NCBI RefSeq assembly: GCF_003480915.1
Contig: NZ_QUKD01000009.1
Location: 166,898 to 230,897, forward strand
Origin: Parabacteroides sp. TM07-1AC
GTDB lineage: Bacteria; Bacteroidota; Bacteroidia; Bacteroidales; Tannerellaceae
Reading direction: 5' to 3'
Length of the DNA: 64,000 nt
The notes under the pieces were generated by a model. The model was not told where the DNA came from, did no database searches, and was given only the letters and a program-made list of their open reading frames with translations. Positions 18,278 to 27,716 of the stretch are shown here, in pieces; the stretch's first letter is position 1, and every line of letters begins with the position of its first letter. The position numbers and the translations under genes are program-made.

Positions 18278-20035
18278 ATGAAAAAGATCAATAATATATT
18301 AGTCGCTTTGGCAATGGTGGCAGGATTTGTAAGCTGCCAAGGTGGTTTATTGGATACCAATCCATATGATTCTGTCGGTTCGGAACAGATGTGGACGAAT
18401 GAGAACCTGACGGATATGGGCGTAATGTCCATTTATGAAACCCTTCGCTACAGCAAGGTAGGGGTAGAGATTTATTTTTACGATGAGTTTGGTTTTACAG
18501 GTCAAGGACGTGATGTGACAACTTTGTGCAGCGGATCGATTACTGCAAGTAACAGTTTATTTTCGGATACCTGGAAACAGTTGTATGAAGGAGTAAGCCG
18601 TGCTAATGATGCGATTGCGAATATCCCTGTCAAATCTCCGGTTACGGAAGAGAAAAAAAGCCGTTTACTTGCAGAAGCCAAGTTCATGCGTGCTTATTTT
18701 TACTATCGTCTGAACGAACTTTATAAGGGAGTTCCGGTTTATCTGGAACCGACACCTGTCGATGAATTTACTAAGGGACGTGAAACCGAAGAAAAAGTGT
18801 GGGAAGTCGTTTTGAACGATTTGAATGACTGCATTAATGAACCATTATTGCCTGACCGGTATGAGAAGGGAAGTGCCAGTTACGGACGTGCTACTAAAGC
18901 TGCCGCGTATGCATTGCGGGGTAAAACATATATGTGGATGAAAGAGTATGCGAAAGCGGAAGCTGATCTCAGAAAAGTGGGTGAATTGGGGCATAAGCTG
19001 TTTGACGGACCCTATAAAATGCTTTTCAAAGAAGAAAATGAGCAATCTGACGAGATGATCTTCTCTGTACAGAATGTAGGCGTGAAGGATTATGGTTCGA
19101 CTACTCAGTTCCGTTTGGGAACTCGTGTATCTTTCGGCTCATGTTGGAATACTTATCTGCCTAATCCGGATTTTGTCGATTCATACGAAAATGCCGATGG
19201 TTCACCGTTCAACTGGGATGATTATATTCCGGGATACAATGCAATGACACCCCGTCAGCGTGAAGTTTTTTTCCTGCGGGATGGTTTGACGGACGAAGAG
19301 ATAGAGACTTTCAAGGAAAAAGGGGCTGATATGTCTAAGTATTTGTCGGAAGGAAATGAAGCTCGTATCCGGAAAGTATACGAGAATCGGGACCCGCGTC
19401 TGACAGCTTCCATTATAACTCCTTATTCCACTTATTTCGGGGCTGTAGATATGAATGAGAATACCTATACGCTTCGCTGGCCGTACAGAGGTTATGATGA
19501 CAGGGAACCTTTTGACATTCGTACGCATACTTCAACGATCTTCTATTATCTGTATCGTAAATATGTATATGAAGGTGCTTCGGAAACACCGGCACGTGAT
19601 TATTGCCCGACGGATCAGCCGTTGATCCGTTACGCTGATGTCCTTTTATTATTGGCGGAAGCATTAAATGAGCAAGGTAAAACAGACGAGGCTGTTCCTT
19701 ATGTGAATATGGTTCGTGAGCGTGCTGGGGCTGCATTGCTTAACAGTAACGAGTATACGAGGGTAAAAGGGCAGGACGATTTGCGTAAGAGGATACAGAA
19801 TGAGCGTCGTTGGGAATTTGTGATCGAAGGGGTTAACTTCTTTGATGAGTTGCGTTGGAAGACCTGGAAAGAGTCGAAATTCAACAATGGCGTGAATTGC
19901 GGGACTAAAGCAGCTACGGGTGAGATCATATATCAGAATATTTGGCTGGGAGATTACATGTATAAGTGGCCTATTCCGGCAGCAGAATGCGAACGGAATG
20001 GTAATCTGGTACAAAATGACGGTTGGATAAACTAA
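18278..20035 (+). CDS. SusD/RagB-like surface ligand-binding lipoprotein
   Basis: The 585-residue lipoprotein begins at ATG 18278, 17 bases after the susC stop, with signal MKKINNILVALAMVAGFVSC and lipobox VSC. The body shows the SusD fold: TPR helices with AKFMRAYFYYRLNELYKGVPV and the C-terminal block LIRYADVLLLLAEALNE, then IQNERRWEFVIEG. SusD proteins cap the SusC barrel and hand over ligands. It belongs to the ECF-controlled operon. Confidence 0.95.
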   Translation: MKKINNILVALAMVAGFVSCQGGLLDTNPYDSVGSEQMWTNENLTDMGVMSIYETLRYSKVGVEIYFYDEFGFTGQGRDVTTLCSGSITASNSLFSDTWKQLYEGVSRANDAIANIPVKSPVTEEKKSRLLAEAKFMRAYFYYRLNELYKGVPVYLEPTPVDEFTKGRETEEKVWEVVLNDLNDCINEPLLPDRYEKGSASYGRATKAAAYALRGKTYMWMKEYAKAEADLRKVGELGHKLFDGPYKMLFKEENEQSDEMIFSVQNVGVKDYGSTTQFRLGTRVSFGSCWNTYLPNPDFVDSYENADGSPFNWDDYIPGYNAMTPRQREVFFLRDGLTDEEIETFKEKGADMSKYLSEGNEARIRKVYENRDPRLTASIITPYSTYFGAVDMNENTYTLRWPYRGYDDREPFDIRTHTSTIFYYLYRKYVYEGASETPARDYCPTDQPLIRYADVLLLLAEALNEQGKTDEAVPYVNMVRERAGAALLNSNEYTRVKGQDDLRKRIQNERRWEFVIEGVNFFDELRWKTWKESKFNNGVNCGTKAATGEIIYQNIWLGDYMYKWPIPAAECERNGNLVQNDGWIN

Positions 20036-20053
20036 TAAATAATTGTTTTTTTA

Positions 20054-20107
20054 GAAGCATAAAAGTATCTGCGGGAAGATATGCCTCATCGGGTGCTTTT
20101 ATGCTTC
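20054..20107 (+). terminator. Intercistronic hairpin between susD and the first phosphoesterase gene
   Basis: GAAGCATAAAAG (20054-20065) pairs perfectly with CTTTTATGCTTC (20096-20107). The bases after it are GTTATTTG, not a clean U-tract. It may therefore be a partial terminator that lowers expression of the downstream genes, or an mRNA-stabilising stem, rather than a full stop. Confidence 0.5.
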
Positions 20108-20124
20108 GTTATTTGAAATATACC

Positions 20125-21093
20125 ATGAAGAAGATTCTATTTTTATTGTTACTGTTGAATGTGAGTCTGTGCCTGATGGGACAGGATAAAGTGAAGTTCG
20201 TTCTTTTTGCAGACATTCATTACGACAGTATGCCGGACGGTAACGAACGGTTATCTGCCATTATCAAACATGCGGAGAAGCAGAAAGCCGATTTTATGCT
20301 GGAACTGGGAGATTTTATACCGGCAAAACCGGAATATGATACAGTGAAAGAACAAATCAATTCGAGTGCCATCCCTATGTTCCATACGTTGGGGAATCAT
20401 GATATAGACCGGATTGATAAGAAAACCTATATGGAATATTGGGGAATGCCTGCTTCCTACTATCATTTCGATAAAGGCCCGTTCCGTTTTATCATTTTGG
20501 ATTCGGATTTCTTTATAGACAAGGATGGTGTGTTAAAATCATATGACAAGGGAAATTATGCCAGGGTGAAAGAAGAAGACAGGAATCGTTACAGCAAGGA
20601 GGAAATGGCTTGGTTGCAGGATTTATTGCAGGATACTACGCGTATTTGCCTGCTCTTTTCCCATGCACCGGTAAACGACCGCTATGCAGAAGTTTCACAG
20701 AACAGGGAACTGCATGAAATGTTACTTCAGGCTCGGGAGAAAGGAACTAAAATCGCGATGGTTTTTGGCGGGCATATGCATAGTGACAATTACCATCAGA
20801 TAGACGGTATCCATTATATGCAGGTCAATGGAGCCAGCAATATCTGGGGGGGAGAGAAGTTTGTCAATATGGAAAGATATCCGGATTCTTTGTATCGGAA
20901 ATATCCGTCTTTGAAATATGTGATACCTTATGACAGAGCTTTGTATGCAACAGTAGAGATCGATACGAAAGGAAATATCAAGATCACCGGAACGAAGAGC
21001 AAGTATGTCAAGCCGGAACCGGATAAGGAATTACTGAAGACAAAGCCGTATCCTTGTTCGTCTGTCATATCCTCATTAAAACTGAAATATTAG
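20125..21093 (+). CDS. Secreted calcineurin-like metallophosphoesterase 1
   Basis: The 322-residue protein starts at ATG 20125 (MKKILFLLLLLNVSLCLMGQ signal peptide). All metallophosphoesterase metal-binding motifs are in place: FADIHYD, ELGDF, LGNHDID, LFSHAPV and FGGHMHSDN. It should hydrolyse a phosphomonoester or phosphodiester in the periplasm or at the surface. It follows susD and is followed two bases later by a paralogue. Possible substrates include phosphorylated glycans, teichoic acid-like polymers or nucleotides; the sequence does not decide. Confidence 0.85.
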   Translation: MKKILFLLLLLNVSLCLMGQDKVKFVLFADIHYDSMPDGNERLSAIIKHAEKQKADFMLELGDFIPAKPEYDTVKEQINSSAIPMFHTLGNHDIDRIDKKTYMEYWGMPASYYHFDKGPFRFIILDSDFFIDKDGVLKSYDKGNYARVKEEDRNRYSKEEMAWLQDLLQDTTRICLLFSHAPVNDRYAEVSQNRELHEMLLQAREKGTKIAMVFGGHMHSDNYHQIDGIHYMQVNGASNIWGGEKFVNMERYPDSLYRKYPSLKYVIPYDRALYATVEIDTKGNIKITGTKSKYVKPEPDKELLKTKPYPCSSVISSLKLKY

Positions 21094-21095
21094 GT

Positions 21096-22034
21096 ATGTT
21101 GAAAGTTATGAATTATTTATTCTTGTCCGTATTTATACTGATATCCACTCTGTCGTTGAAGGCTGCAACAGGTGATGAACTTGCTTCGGTGGTAAAGATC
21201 GGCATTATCTCAGATGTACACGACCAGCCAGAGCGTTTGCAAGCTTTTATGGATAAAGCGATGGAAGAAAAGCCGGACTTTATTATTCAGTTGGGCGACT
21301 TGTCGAACGGAAAACCTGAGAGTAATGTCAGGATGCTGGAGATCTGGAATACTTATCCGGGTCGAAAATACCATGTGTTGGGCAATCATGAACTGGATTA
21401 TGCTACCAAAGAAGAAATAGTAGGTCGTCAGGAGATGCCGGGAACCTATTATTCTTTTGACTGTGGAAACTATCATTTTGTCGTATTGGATTGTAACTTT
21501 ATCCTGAAAGATGGTGAATATAGAGACTATGCCAATGCCAATTATTATATAGACAAACAATTTCGTGACCTGATCGATCCGGAACAGGTAGAATGGTTCA
21601 GGCAGGATGTGATGAGGACGGATAAAAAGGTGATCGTATTTTCACATGAAACATTTGATGATATAGAGATCAGAGGTTCTAATCCGGTACCGAATCGTTT
21701 GTTGGTGCGTGAAGTGATCAGAGAGGTGAATGATCGTTTACCCACTGGCGAACATAAAATAATAGCTTGTTTTGCCGGGCATGATCATCTGGATCATTAT
21801 AACCGGATCGACGGTGTCCACTTCTTTGCGGTCAACAGTGCCCTGGGCTTTAAAAAAGGACTGGAGATAAAAGATTCGTTGTATGAATTTGTGATGTTGG
21901 ATGATAGGGACCGGACGATACGGATACAAGGCGTTCAGAGTGAATTTCTGAACTCTCCTACAGATGAGGACTACGGGCATTATCCAAAGGAGCTGATATT
22001 TCCTTTTATTCAGGACAGGAAAGTTTCTTATTGA
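21096..22034 (+). CDS. Secreted calcineurin-like metallophosphoesterase 2
   Basis: The 312-residue protein starts at ATG 21096, two bases after the previous stop; ATG 21108 (MNYLFLSVFILIS) is an alternative. The signal peptide is followed by the full metal-binding set: IISDVHDQPE, QLGDL, LGNHELD, FSHETFDD and FAGHDHLDHY. It is a diverged paralogue of the preceding gene. The pair is probably the enzyme part of the sigma-controlled susC/susD locus, although no glycoside hydrolase is present. Confidence 0.85.
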   Translation: MLKVMNYLFLSVFILISTLSLKAATGDELASVVKIGIISDVHDQPERLQAFMDKAMEEKPDFIIQLGDLSNGKPESNVRMLEIWNTYPGRKYHVLGNHELDYATKEEIVGRQEMPGTYYSFDCGNYHFVVLDCNFILKDGEYRDYANANYYIDKQFRDLIDPEQVEWFRQDVMRTDKKVIVFSHETFDDIEIRGSNPVPNRLLVREVIREVNDRLPTGEHKIIACFAGHDHLDHYNRIDGVHFFAVNSALGFKKGLEIKDSLYEFVMLDDRDRTIRIQGVQSEFLNSPTDEDYGHYPKELIFPFIQDRKVSY

Positions 22035-22041
22035 TAGTTTA

Positions 22042-22101
22042 CAGAGTGTTCCTGTTGTTTTTGTTATGGCAGAGGAACACTCTGACCTGCATACAGAGTG
22101 T
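22042..22101 (+). other. Two mutually exclusive hairpins after the phosphoesterase genes
   Basis: CAGAGTGTTCCT (22042-22053) pairs perfectly over 12 bases with AGGAACACTCTG (22073-22084). The last eight bases of that right arm can instead pair with CAGAGTGT at 22094-22101. Neither hairpin has a U-tract. Both lie upstream of the fbp -7 element, so they belong to the 3' end of the preceding transcript. Confidence 0.5.
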
Positions 22102-22141
22102 AAATAATGCTTCTGTGATGAAATCTCTCCTTGTATTTGTT

Positions 22142-22149
22142 TATCTTTG
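22142..22149 (+). promoter_or_regulatory. -7 promoter element of fbp
   Basis: TATCTTTG lies 25 bases before the fbp ATG and fits TAnnTTTG. The -33 part is weak. Confidence 0.55.
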
Positions 22150-22173
22150 CAGTCTAAAAGCTTGTAAATATTT

Positions 22174-24174
22174 ATGACGAAAGATATAACACCCGAATAT
22201 GTGCTTGGTGACCTGCGTTATCTGCAATTACTGGCGCGTAGTTTTCCTACCATTGCAGATGCGAGTACGGAGATCATCAATCTGGAAGCGATCCTGAACC
22301 TGCCGAAAGGAACGGAACATTTCATGTCCGATATCCACGGCGAGCATCAGGCCTTTAACCATGTCCTGAAAAATGCTTCCGGGGCAATCAAGCGTAAAGT
22401 GAATGAGATATTCAGCAATACGCTGCGCGATTATGAAAAGAAAGAATTGTGTACACTGATCTACTATCCGGAGCAAAAACTGGAGCTGGTCAAATGCAAG
22501 GAATCCGATCTGGACGACTGGTTCCTGATCACGCTGAACCAACTGGTGCGGGTGTGCCGGAATGTATCTTCCAAATATACCCGTTCGAAAGTGCGTAAGG
22601 CGCTTCCGAAAGAGTTCTCTTATATCATTCAGGAACTATTGCACGAGTCGTCGGACGAGCCCAACAAATCGGCTTATGTCGATCAGATCATCAAAACGAT
22701 TATCTCGACCGGACGTGCTAAAGACTTCATTATCGCTATGTGTAACCTGATACAGCGGCTGACGATCGATGTCCTGCATGTGATCGGCGATATATACGAC
22801 CGTGGTCCGGGTGCCCATATCATCATGGATACACTTTGCGACTACCATCATTTCGATATCCAGTGGGGAAACCACGATGTCCTGTGGATGGGGGCGGCCT
22901 CGGGGAATGCAGGCAGCATTGCCAATGTGATCCGTATGTGTCTGCGCTTCGGAAACCTGACAACCCTGGAGGACGGCTACGGTATCAACCTGTTGCCGCT
23001 GGCTACCTTTGCAATGGATACGTACGGGGACGATCCCTGCGAACTGTTCATGCCGAAAAGCAACGGCTCCGATACGGTGTTCGATGAGAAGACCACCCGG
23101 CTGATCTCACAGATGCACAAGGCGATTACAATCATTCAGTTCAAGCTGGAGGGTGAAATCATCCGCCGCCGTCCCGAGTTCGAGATGGACGACCGCCTGT
23201 TGCTTCACCATATTGACCTGAAACGGGGCGTCATCAATCTGGACGGGAAAGAATACGAGCTGAAGGACAAGAATTGGCCTACGCTCAACCCGAAAGATCC
23301 TTACGCCTTGTCTATCGAGGAAGAAGACCTGATCCACCGGATACAGCATTCGTTCGAATACAGTGAGAAACTGAAAAAACATATGCGCTGCCTTTTCCGT
23401 CATGGTAGCATGTACCAGGTTTGTAACTCGAATCTCTTGTTCCATGCTTCTGTGCCGATGAATACCGACGGTACGCTGAAGAGCGTTCGTGTCAATGGGC
23501 AGGAGTATAAAGGGAAGGCTTTGCTGGACAAGGTCGACCAGCTGATCCGTACGGCTTATTTCGATTCGGAGGATTCTCCGGAGAAGGATTTCGCACTGGA
23601 TTATATCTGGTATCTTTGGGGAGGAAAAGACTCTCCGCTGTTCGATAAGAGCAAGATGGCGACTTTCGAACGTGCCTTTATCGACGATAAAGAGGTGCAG
23701 AAGGAGGAGAAAGGGGCTTATTATACCTTGCGCGAAGAAGAAAAGATATGCGACATGTTGCTGGATGAGTTTGGTGTGACAGGCGTACATCGCCATATCA
23801 TCAACGGCCATGTGCCGGTACGTTCCATCCAGGGGGAAAATCCGATCAAGGCGAACGGGAAACTGTTGGTGATCGACGGAGGCTTTTCAAAGGCGTATCA
23901 TCCGGAGACGGGTATTGCCGGTTATACGCTGGTTTACCACTCCCGCGGTTTCCAGCTGGTACAGCACGAACCGTTCCTGTCTACCGACCAGGCAATCAAG
24001 GAAGGCCGTGATATCCGTTCCACAACTATTGTAGTTGAGCTGAGTTCCCATCGTCAGATGGTAAAAGACACCGACAAGGGAGCCGACCTGCAACGTCAGA
24101 TCCAGGATCTGGAAAAACTGCTGTATGCCTACCGTAACGGTTTCATCAAAGAGAAGGAACGTAGTGAGTATTGA
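22174..24174 (+). CDS. fbp: Class III fructose-1,6-bisphosphatase
   Basis: The 666-residue cytoplasmic enzyme has the Firmicutes/Bacteroidetes class III architecture. The metallophosphatase motifs are MSDIHGEHQAF, VIGDIYDRGPGAH and IQWGNHDVLWMGAASGN, followed by a long helical middle and INGHVPVR near the C-terminus. It removes the 1-phosphate of fructose-1,6-bisphosphate in gluconeogenesis. Length and motifs are normal. It has its own -7 element. The next gene starts 7 bases after the stop, so an operon with the ABC transporter is possible, although the functions are not linked. Confidence 0.96.
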   Translation: MTKDITPEYVLGDLRYLQLLARSFPTIADASTEIINLEAILNLPKGTEHFMSDIHGEHQAFNHVLKNASGAIKRKVNEIFSNTLRDYEKKELCTLIYYPEQKLELVKCKESDLDDWFLITLNQLVRVCRNVSSKYTRSKVRKALPKEFSYIIQELLHESSDEPNKSAYVDQIIKTIISTGRAKDFIIAMCNLIQRLTIDVLHVIGDIYDRGPGAHIIMDTLCDYHHFDIQWGNHDVLWMGAASGNAGSIANVIRMCLRFGNLTTLEDGYGINLLPLATFAMDTYGDDPCELFMPKSNGSDTVFDEKTTRLISQMHKAITIIQFKLEGEIIRRRPEFEMDDRLLLHHIDLKRGVINLDGKEYELKDKNWPTLNPKDPYALSIEEEDLIHRIQHSFEYSEKLKKHMRCLFRHGSMYQVCNSNLLFHASVPMNTDGTLKSVRVNGQEYKGKALLDKVDQLIRTAYFDSEDSPEKDFALDYIWYLWGGKDSPLFDKSKMATFERAFIDDKEVQKEEKGAYYTLREEEKICDMLLDEFGVTGVHRHIINGHVPVRSIQGENPIKANGKLLVIDGGFSKAYHPETGIAGYTLVYHSRGFQLVQHEPFLSTDQAIKEGRDIRSTTIVVELSSHRQMVKDTDKGADLQRQIQDLEKLLYAYRNGFIKEKERSEY

Positions 24175-24181
24175 TTCTTCT

Positions 24182-25216
24182 ATGCAAAAACGAATAACCT
24201 GGTCTCCCATACTGTTGACCATCCTGATAGTCTTGCTATTTTTGGGTGGCCTGATATATGGTGCCGTATCTATTCCGTTGGAAAGTGTCATCGATATCCT
24301 TTTAGGGAAGGACATCGGCCGTCCGGCATGGCAAAACATCATCCTGCAATCCCGTTTTCCGCAGGCGGTAACGGCGTTGCTTGCCGGTGCTTCGCTTGCT
24401 ACCAGCGGGCTATTGCTGCAGACGCTTTTTCGAAACCCGTTGGCAGGTCCCTCTATCCTGGGTATCAGCGACGGTGCAAACCTGGGAGTGGCTGCCATCA
24501 TGCTCTATTTCGGCGGAACCCTCAGTATGGTGACCGAACTGCCCATCAGCGGTTATCTGGCGGTCGTTATCGCCGCCTTTGCCGGTGCCACTTGTATCCT
24601 GGGACTGATTATCTGGTTCTCTGCGAAGGTAAAGAATAACGTCATGCTCCTCATCATCGGGATTATGATCGGTTATATGGCATCCTCCTTGATCTCCGTG
24701 CTGAATTATTATGCATCGACCGACAAGGTACATGCCTTTGTCATGTGGGGGCTGGGTAATTTCTCGGGTGTCTCCCTGATGCAACTGCCTTACTTCTTCT
24801 TTTTCACGTTGGCAGGTCTGTTACTGGCTATCCTGCTGATCAAGCCGCTGAATGCTTTGCTCCTGGGAGAGATGTATGCCGCCAACCTGGGGATAAAGAT
24901 CAAGCGAACCCGTATCGGGATCCTGTTCTGTACCGGTCTGCTGACGGCTACGACAACTGCCTTTTGCGGTCCCATCTCCTTTATCGGTCTGGCTGTTCCG
25001 CATATCGCCCGTCTGATGCTCGGCTCGTCCAATCATAAGATGCTGGTGCCGGTCACGATGCTGACAGGCTCCTGTATCGCTCTACTCTGTAATATACTGA
25101 TGGTCATGCCCGGAACCAACAATATCCTGCCTTTGAATGCCGTAACCCCTATGTTGGGCGCTCCGGTCATTATCTATGTGATCGTGAATCGTAAAAATAT
25201 CCAATACTTTGACTGA
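24182..25216 (+). CDS. FecCD/BtuC-type ABC transporter permease
   Basis: The 344-residue membrane protein has about ten helices. It carries the family blocks VTALLAGASLATSGLLLQ, RNPLAGPSILGISDGANLG and FIGLAVPHIARLMLG. Such permeases import ferric siderophores, haem or cobalamin. ATG 24182 is chosen; a GTG at 24164 overlapping fbp is possible. The stop overlaps the start of the ATPase gene by one base (TGATG). No periplasmic binding protein gene is adjacent, so the substrate is open. Confidence 0.92.
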   Translation: MQKRITWSPILLTILIVLLFLGGLIYGAVSIPLESVIDILLGKDIGRPAWQNIILQSRFPQAVTALLAGASLATSGLLLQTLFRNPLAGPSILGISDGANLGVAAIMLYFGGTLSMVTELPISGYLAVVIAAFAGATCILGLIIWFSAKVKNNVMLLIIGIMIGYMASSLISVLNYYASTDKVHAFVMWGLGNFSGVSLMQLPYFFFFTLAGLLLAILLIKPLNALLLGEMYAANLGIKIKRTRIGILFCTGLLTATTTAFCGPISFIGLAVPHIARLMLGSSNHKMLVPVTMLTGSCIALLCNILMVMPGTNNILPLNAVTPMLGAPVIIYVIVNRKNIQYFD

Positions 25217-26259
25217 TGAGGACACAGGAACCTGTCATAGAAGCCAGCCATCTCAGTATCGGCTACCTGCTGAAAGGCGGCAAGCGCAAGGTCATCCATG
25301 AGGACCTGAACCTGCATCTGCAAGCAGGCGAAGTCACCTGCCTGTTAGGACTGAACGGAGCCGGTAAATCCACTCTGTTGCGTACCCTCTGCGGTTTCCA
25401 GCCCCCGTTGTCGGGCGAGATCCGCCTGATGGGAAAACCGTTGGCATCCTATTCGCAAAGCAACTTTTCGCTGACGGTAGGTGTTGTACTGACGGAGAAG
25501 ACAAATGCCGGGGGAATCACCGTTTACGAACTTGTCTCCCTGGGTCGTCACCCGTACACCGGTTTCTTCGGCCAGCTGAAGAAGCACGACAAGGAGATCA
25601 TCGAGCAATCGCTGGAGGCAGCCGGCATTGCCCACAAAGCACAAAATTACGTATCCGAACTGAGCGACGGCGAACGGCAGAAAGCCATGATCGCCAAAGC
25701 CCTGGCACAGCAATGCCCGATCATTCTGCTGGATGAGCCGACCGCTTTCCTGGATGTCACCAGCCGCATAGAGACCATGGTGCTGCTGCATCGCCTGGCT
25801 ATGGAACAGCATAAAGCCATCCTCCTGTCCACCCACGATCTCGATCTGGCTATCCAAATGGGCGACTGCCTGTGGTTGCAGGAGAAAGGTCGTCCGATGG
25901 CCTGCGGTACACCCGAAGACCTGATATTGAGCGGTGCTTTCGAGTCTTTCTTCGGAAAGGAAGGTATCGTATTCGATCCCTCCACCGGAAAGCTGAATAC
26001 GAAAGCTCCGGTCCGTCCGATAGGCGTAGAGGGCGACTTCCTGGTTTCCTACTGGGTGGGGAATGCCCTTATCCGGAACGGTTACCGTCCTGCTCCGGCA
26101 AAAGAGGGACAGGTAAACGTGAATTGCCTGTCTTCCAGTGAGCTTCTGCTGACTATGCCCAATGGAAAAGTGAGAAAACTGGATGGAGTGGCTGCTTTGG
26201 TGGAAGCCGTAAGGGAGGATGTCAGTGACTTGACAGTGTTACGAAGAATGAAAGAATAA
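25216..26259 (+). CDS. ABC transporter ATP-binding protein, iron/cobalamin type, with C-terminal extension
   Basis: The 347-residue ATPase has the Walker A motif GLNGAGKST, the signature LSDGERQKAMIA and Walker B ILLDEPTAF with a following H-loop STHD. Typical FecE/BtuD proteins are about 255-265 residues. This one has roughly 85 extra residues after the ATPase core (from about 260), which include RNGYRPAPA and end in VREDVSDLTVLRRMKE. It overlaps the permease gene by one base and surely pairs with it. The extension may sense substrate or another regulator. Confidence 0.92.
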   Translation: MRTQEPVIEASHLSIGYLLKGGKRKVIHEDLNLHLQAGEVTCLLGLNGAGKSTLLRTLCGFQPPLSGEIRLMGKPLASYSQSNFSLTVGVVLTEKTNAGGITVYELVSLGRHPYTGFFGQLKKHDKEIIEQSLEAAGIAHKAQNYVSELSDGERQKAMIAKALAQQCPIILLDEPTAFLDVTSRIETMVLLHRLAMEQHKAILLSTHDLDLAIQMGDCLWLQEKGRPMACGTPEDLILSGAFESFFGKEGIVFDPSTGKLNTKAPVRPIGVEGDFLVSYWVGNALIRNGYRPAPAKEGQVNVNCLSSSELLLTMPNGKVRKLDGVAALVEAVREDVSDLTVLRRMKE

Positions 26260-26292
26260 TAAAAGATATAACAAGATAAGTATAGACGAATT

Positions 26293-27645
26293 ATGGCAAA
26301 TGAAATAACCTGGCGGTTAGAGAATGAGAAAGTAGGCCGTCTGCTGTTACAGTATGCTATCCCGGCAGTGATCGGGACAATGGTGAACTCCTTATACAAT
26401 ATCGTAGACCGTGTTTTTATCGGCCAGGGTGTCGGTGCGCTGGCGATTGCCGGGCTTACGCTGACGTTCCCGATCCTGCTTTTCCTGCAGGCGTTCGGTA
26501 TGTTGGTGGGGGCCGGTGCTGCGACGCGTGTCTCCATCCACCTGGGAAGAAAGGCGAACGATATGGCAGAGAAAGTGTTGGGAAATGCTTTCACGCTGAC
26601 ATTTATCATCACGCTCGTCACGGTGCTCCCCTGTATGATCTGGATGGAAGACTTGCTGCAGGCCTTTGGCGGTAGCGAACAGACCATTCCTTATGCTAAA
26701 GACTATTTGAATATAGTCGTCCCCGGAACAATCCTTACCTCGCTGAGTTTCGGCTTTAATGCCATCATGCGTGCTTCCGGTTATCCGAAGAAAGCCATGT
26801 TCACCATGCTGATCGGAGCGATCGCCAATGTGGTCCTCGATCCGATCTTTATCTTCTGGCTGGATATGGGGATACAGGGAGCGGCGATTGCTACCATCAT
26901 TTCCATGCTGCTGAGTACCGCTTTCGTGATGAATCACTTTGTTCAGAAAGACAGCATCGTCCGTTTCCACAGGGGAACGTTCAAGCTGGAGGGGCATGTC
27001 GTATGGAATATCCTGACAATCGGTATCTCGCCGTTCGCCATGCAGCTGGCAGGCAGCCTGGTGGTCGTTATCCAGAACTATGCGCTGAAAGTACATGGCG
27101 GCGACCTGGCGTTGGGGGCGAACGGGATCATAACCAGTGTCGGTATGCTGCTGGTCATGCTGATCATCGGCATTGCGCAGGGAATGCAGCCGATTGTCGG
27201 TTTCAATTACGGGGCAGGACATCATAAACGCGTGCAGGATACCTTGTGGCTCGTTATTATTACGGCAACCGTCATTATGGGGATCGGCTGCCTGTGCAGC
27301 GTCCTCTTCCCTGAAGTGATCTCACGTGCTTTCACGAACGATCCGGCACTGATAGAGGTGACGGCAAACGGTCTTCGTATCAGTTTGCTGGTCTTTGTGG
27401 TGGTCGGTTCGCAGATATGTATCAGCCAGTTCTTCCAGAGTATCGGTATCGCCTGGAAAGCCATGTTCCTTAGCCTGAGCCGCCAGTGCCTGTTCCTGAT
27501 ACCCGCCCTGCTGGTGTTTCCGAATATCTGGGGACTGGACGGTGTGTGGTATGCATCTCCTTTTTCAGACTTCATTGCAGCCGTAACTGCCTGGGGTTTC
27601 TTGTGGTATCATGTTAAAAACATAAAAAGTAAAGGACTTGATTGA
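26293..27645 (+). CDS. MATE-family multidrug efflux transporter
   Basis: The 450-residue protein has twelve predicted membrane helices in two related halves. It has the typical beginnings GRLLLQYAIPAVIGTMVNSLYNI and VGALAIAGL, and GIAQGMQPIVGFNYGAG in the second half. MATE proteins export organic cations and drugs in exchange for sodium ions or protons. It follows the ABC ATPase by 33 bases and might share its transcript. Substrates cannot be predicted. Confidence 0.95.
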   Translation: MANEITWRLENEKVGRLLLQYAIPAVIGTMVNSLYNIVDRVFIGQGVGALAIAGLTLTFPILLFLQAFGMLVGAGAATRVSIHLGRKANDMAEKVLGNAFTLTFIITLVTVLPCMIWMEDLLQAFGGSEQTIPYAKDYLNIVVPGTILTSLSFGFNAIMRASGYPKKAMFTMLIGAIANVVLDPIFIFWLDMGIQGAAIATIISMLLSTAFVMNHFVQKDSIVRFHRGTFKLEGHVVWNILTIGISPFAMQLAGSLVVVIQNYALKVHGGDLALGANGIITSVGMLLVMLIIGIAQGMQPIVGFNYGAGHHKRVQDTLWLVIITATVIMGIGCLCSVLFPEVISRAFTNDPALIEVTANGLRISLLVFVVVGSQICISQFFQSIGIAWKAMFLSLSRQCLFLIPALLVFPNIWGLDGVWYASPFSDFIAAVTAWGFLWYHVKNIKSKGLD

Positions 27646-27716
27646 ACTTCCTGGCATATTATTTGTCTATATAATGAAAAGTGATTCACAAGGTAGTAAT
27701 TATAAAGAATAGAAGT

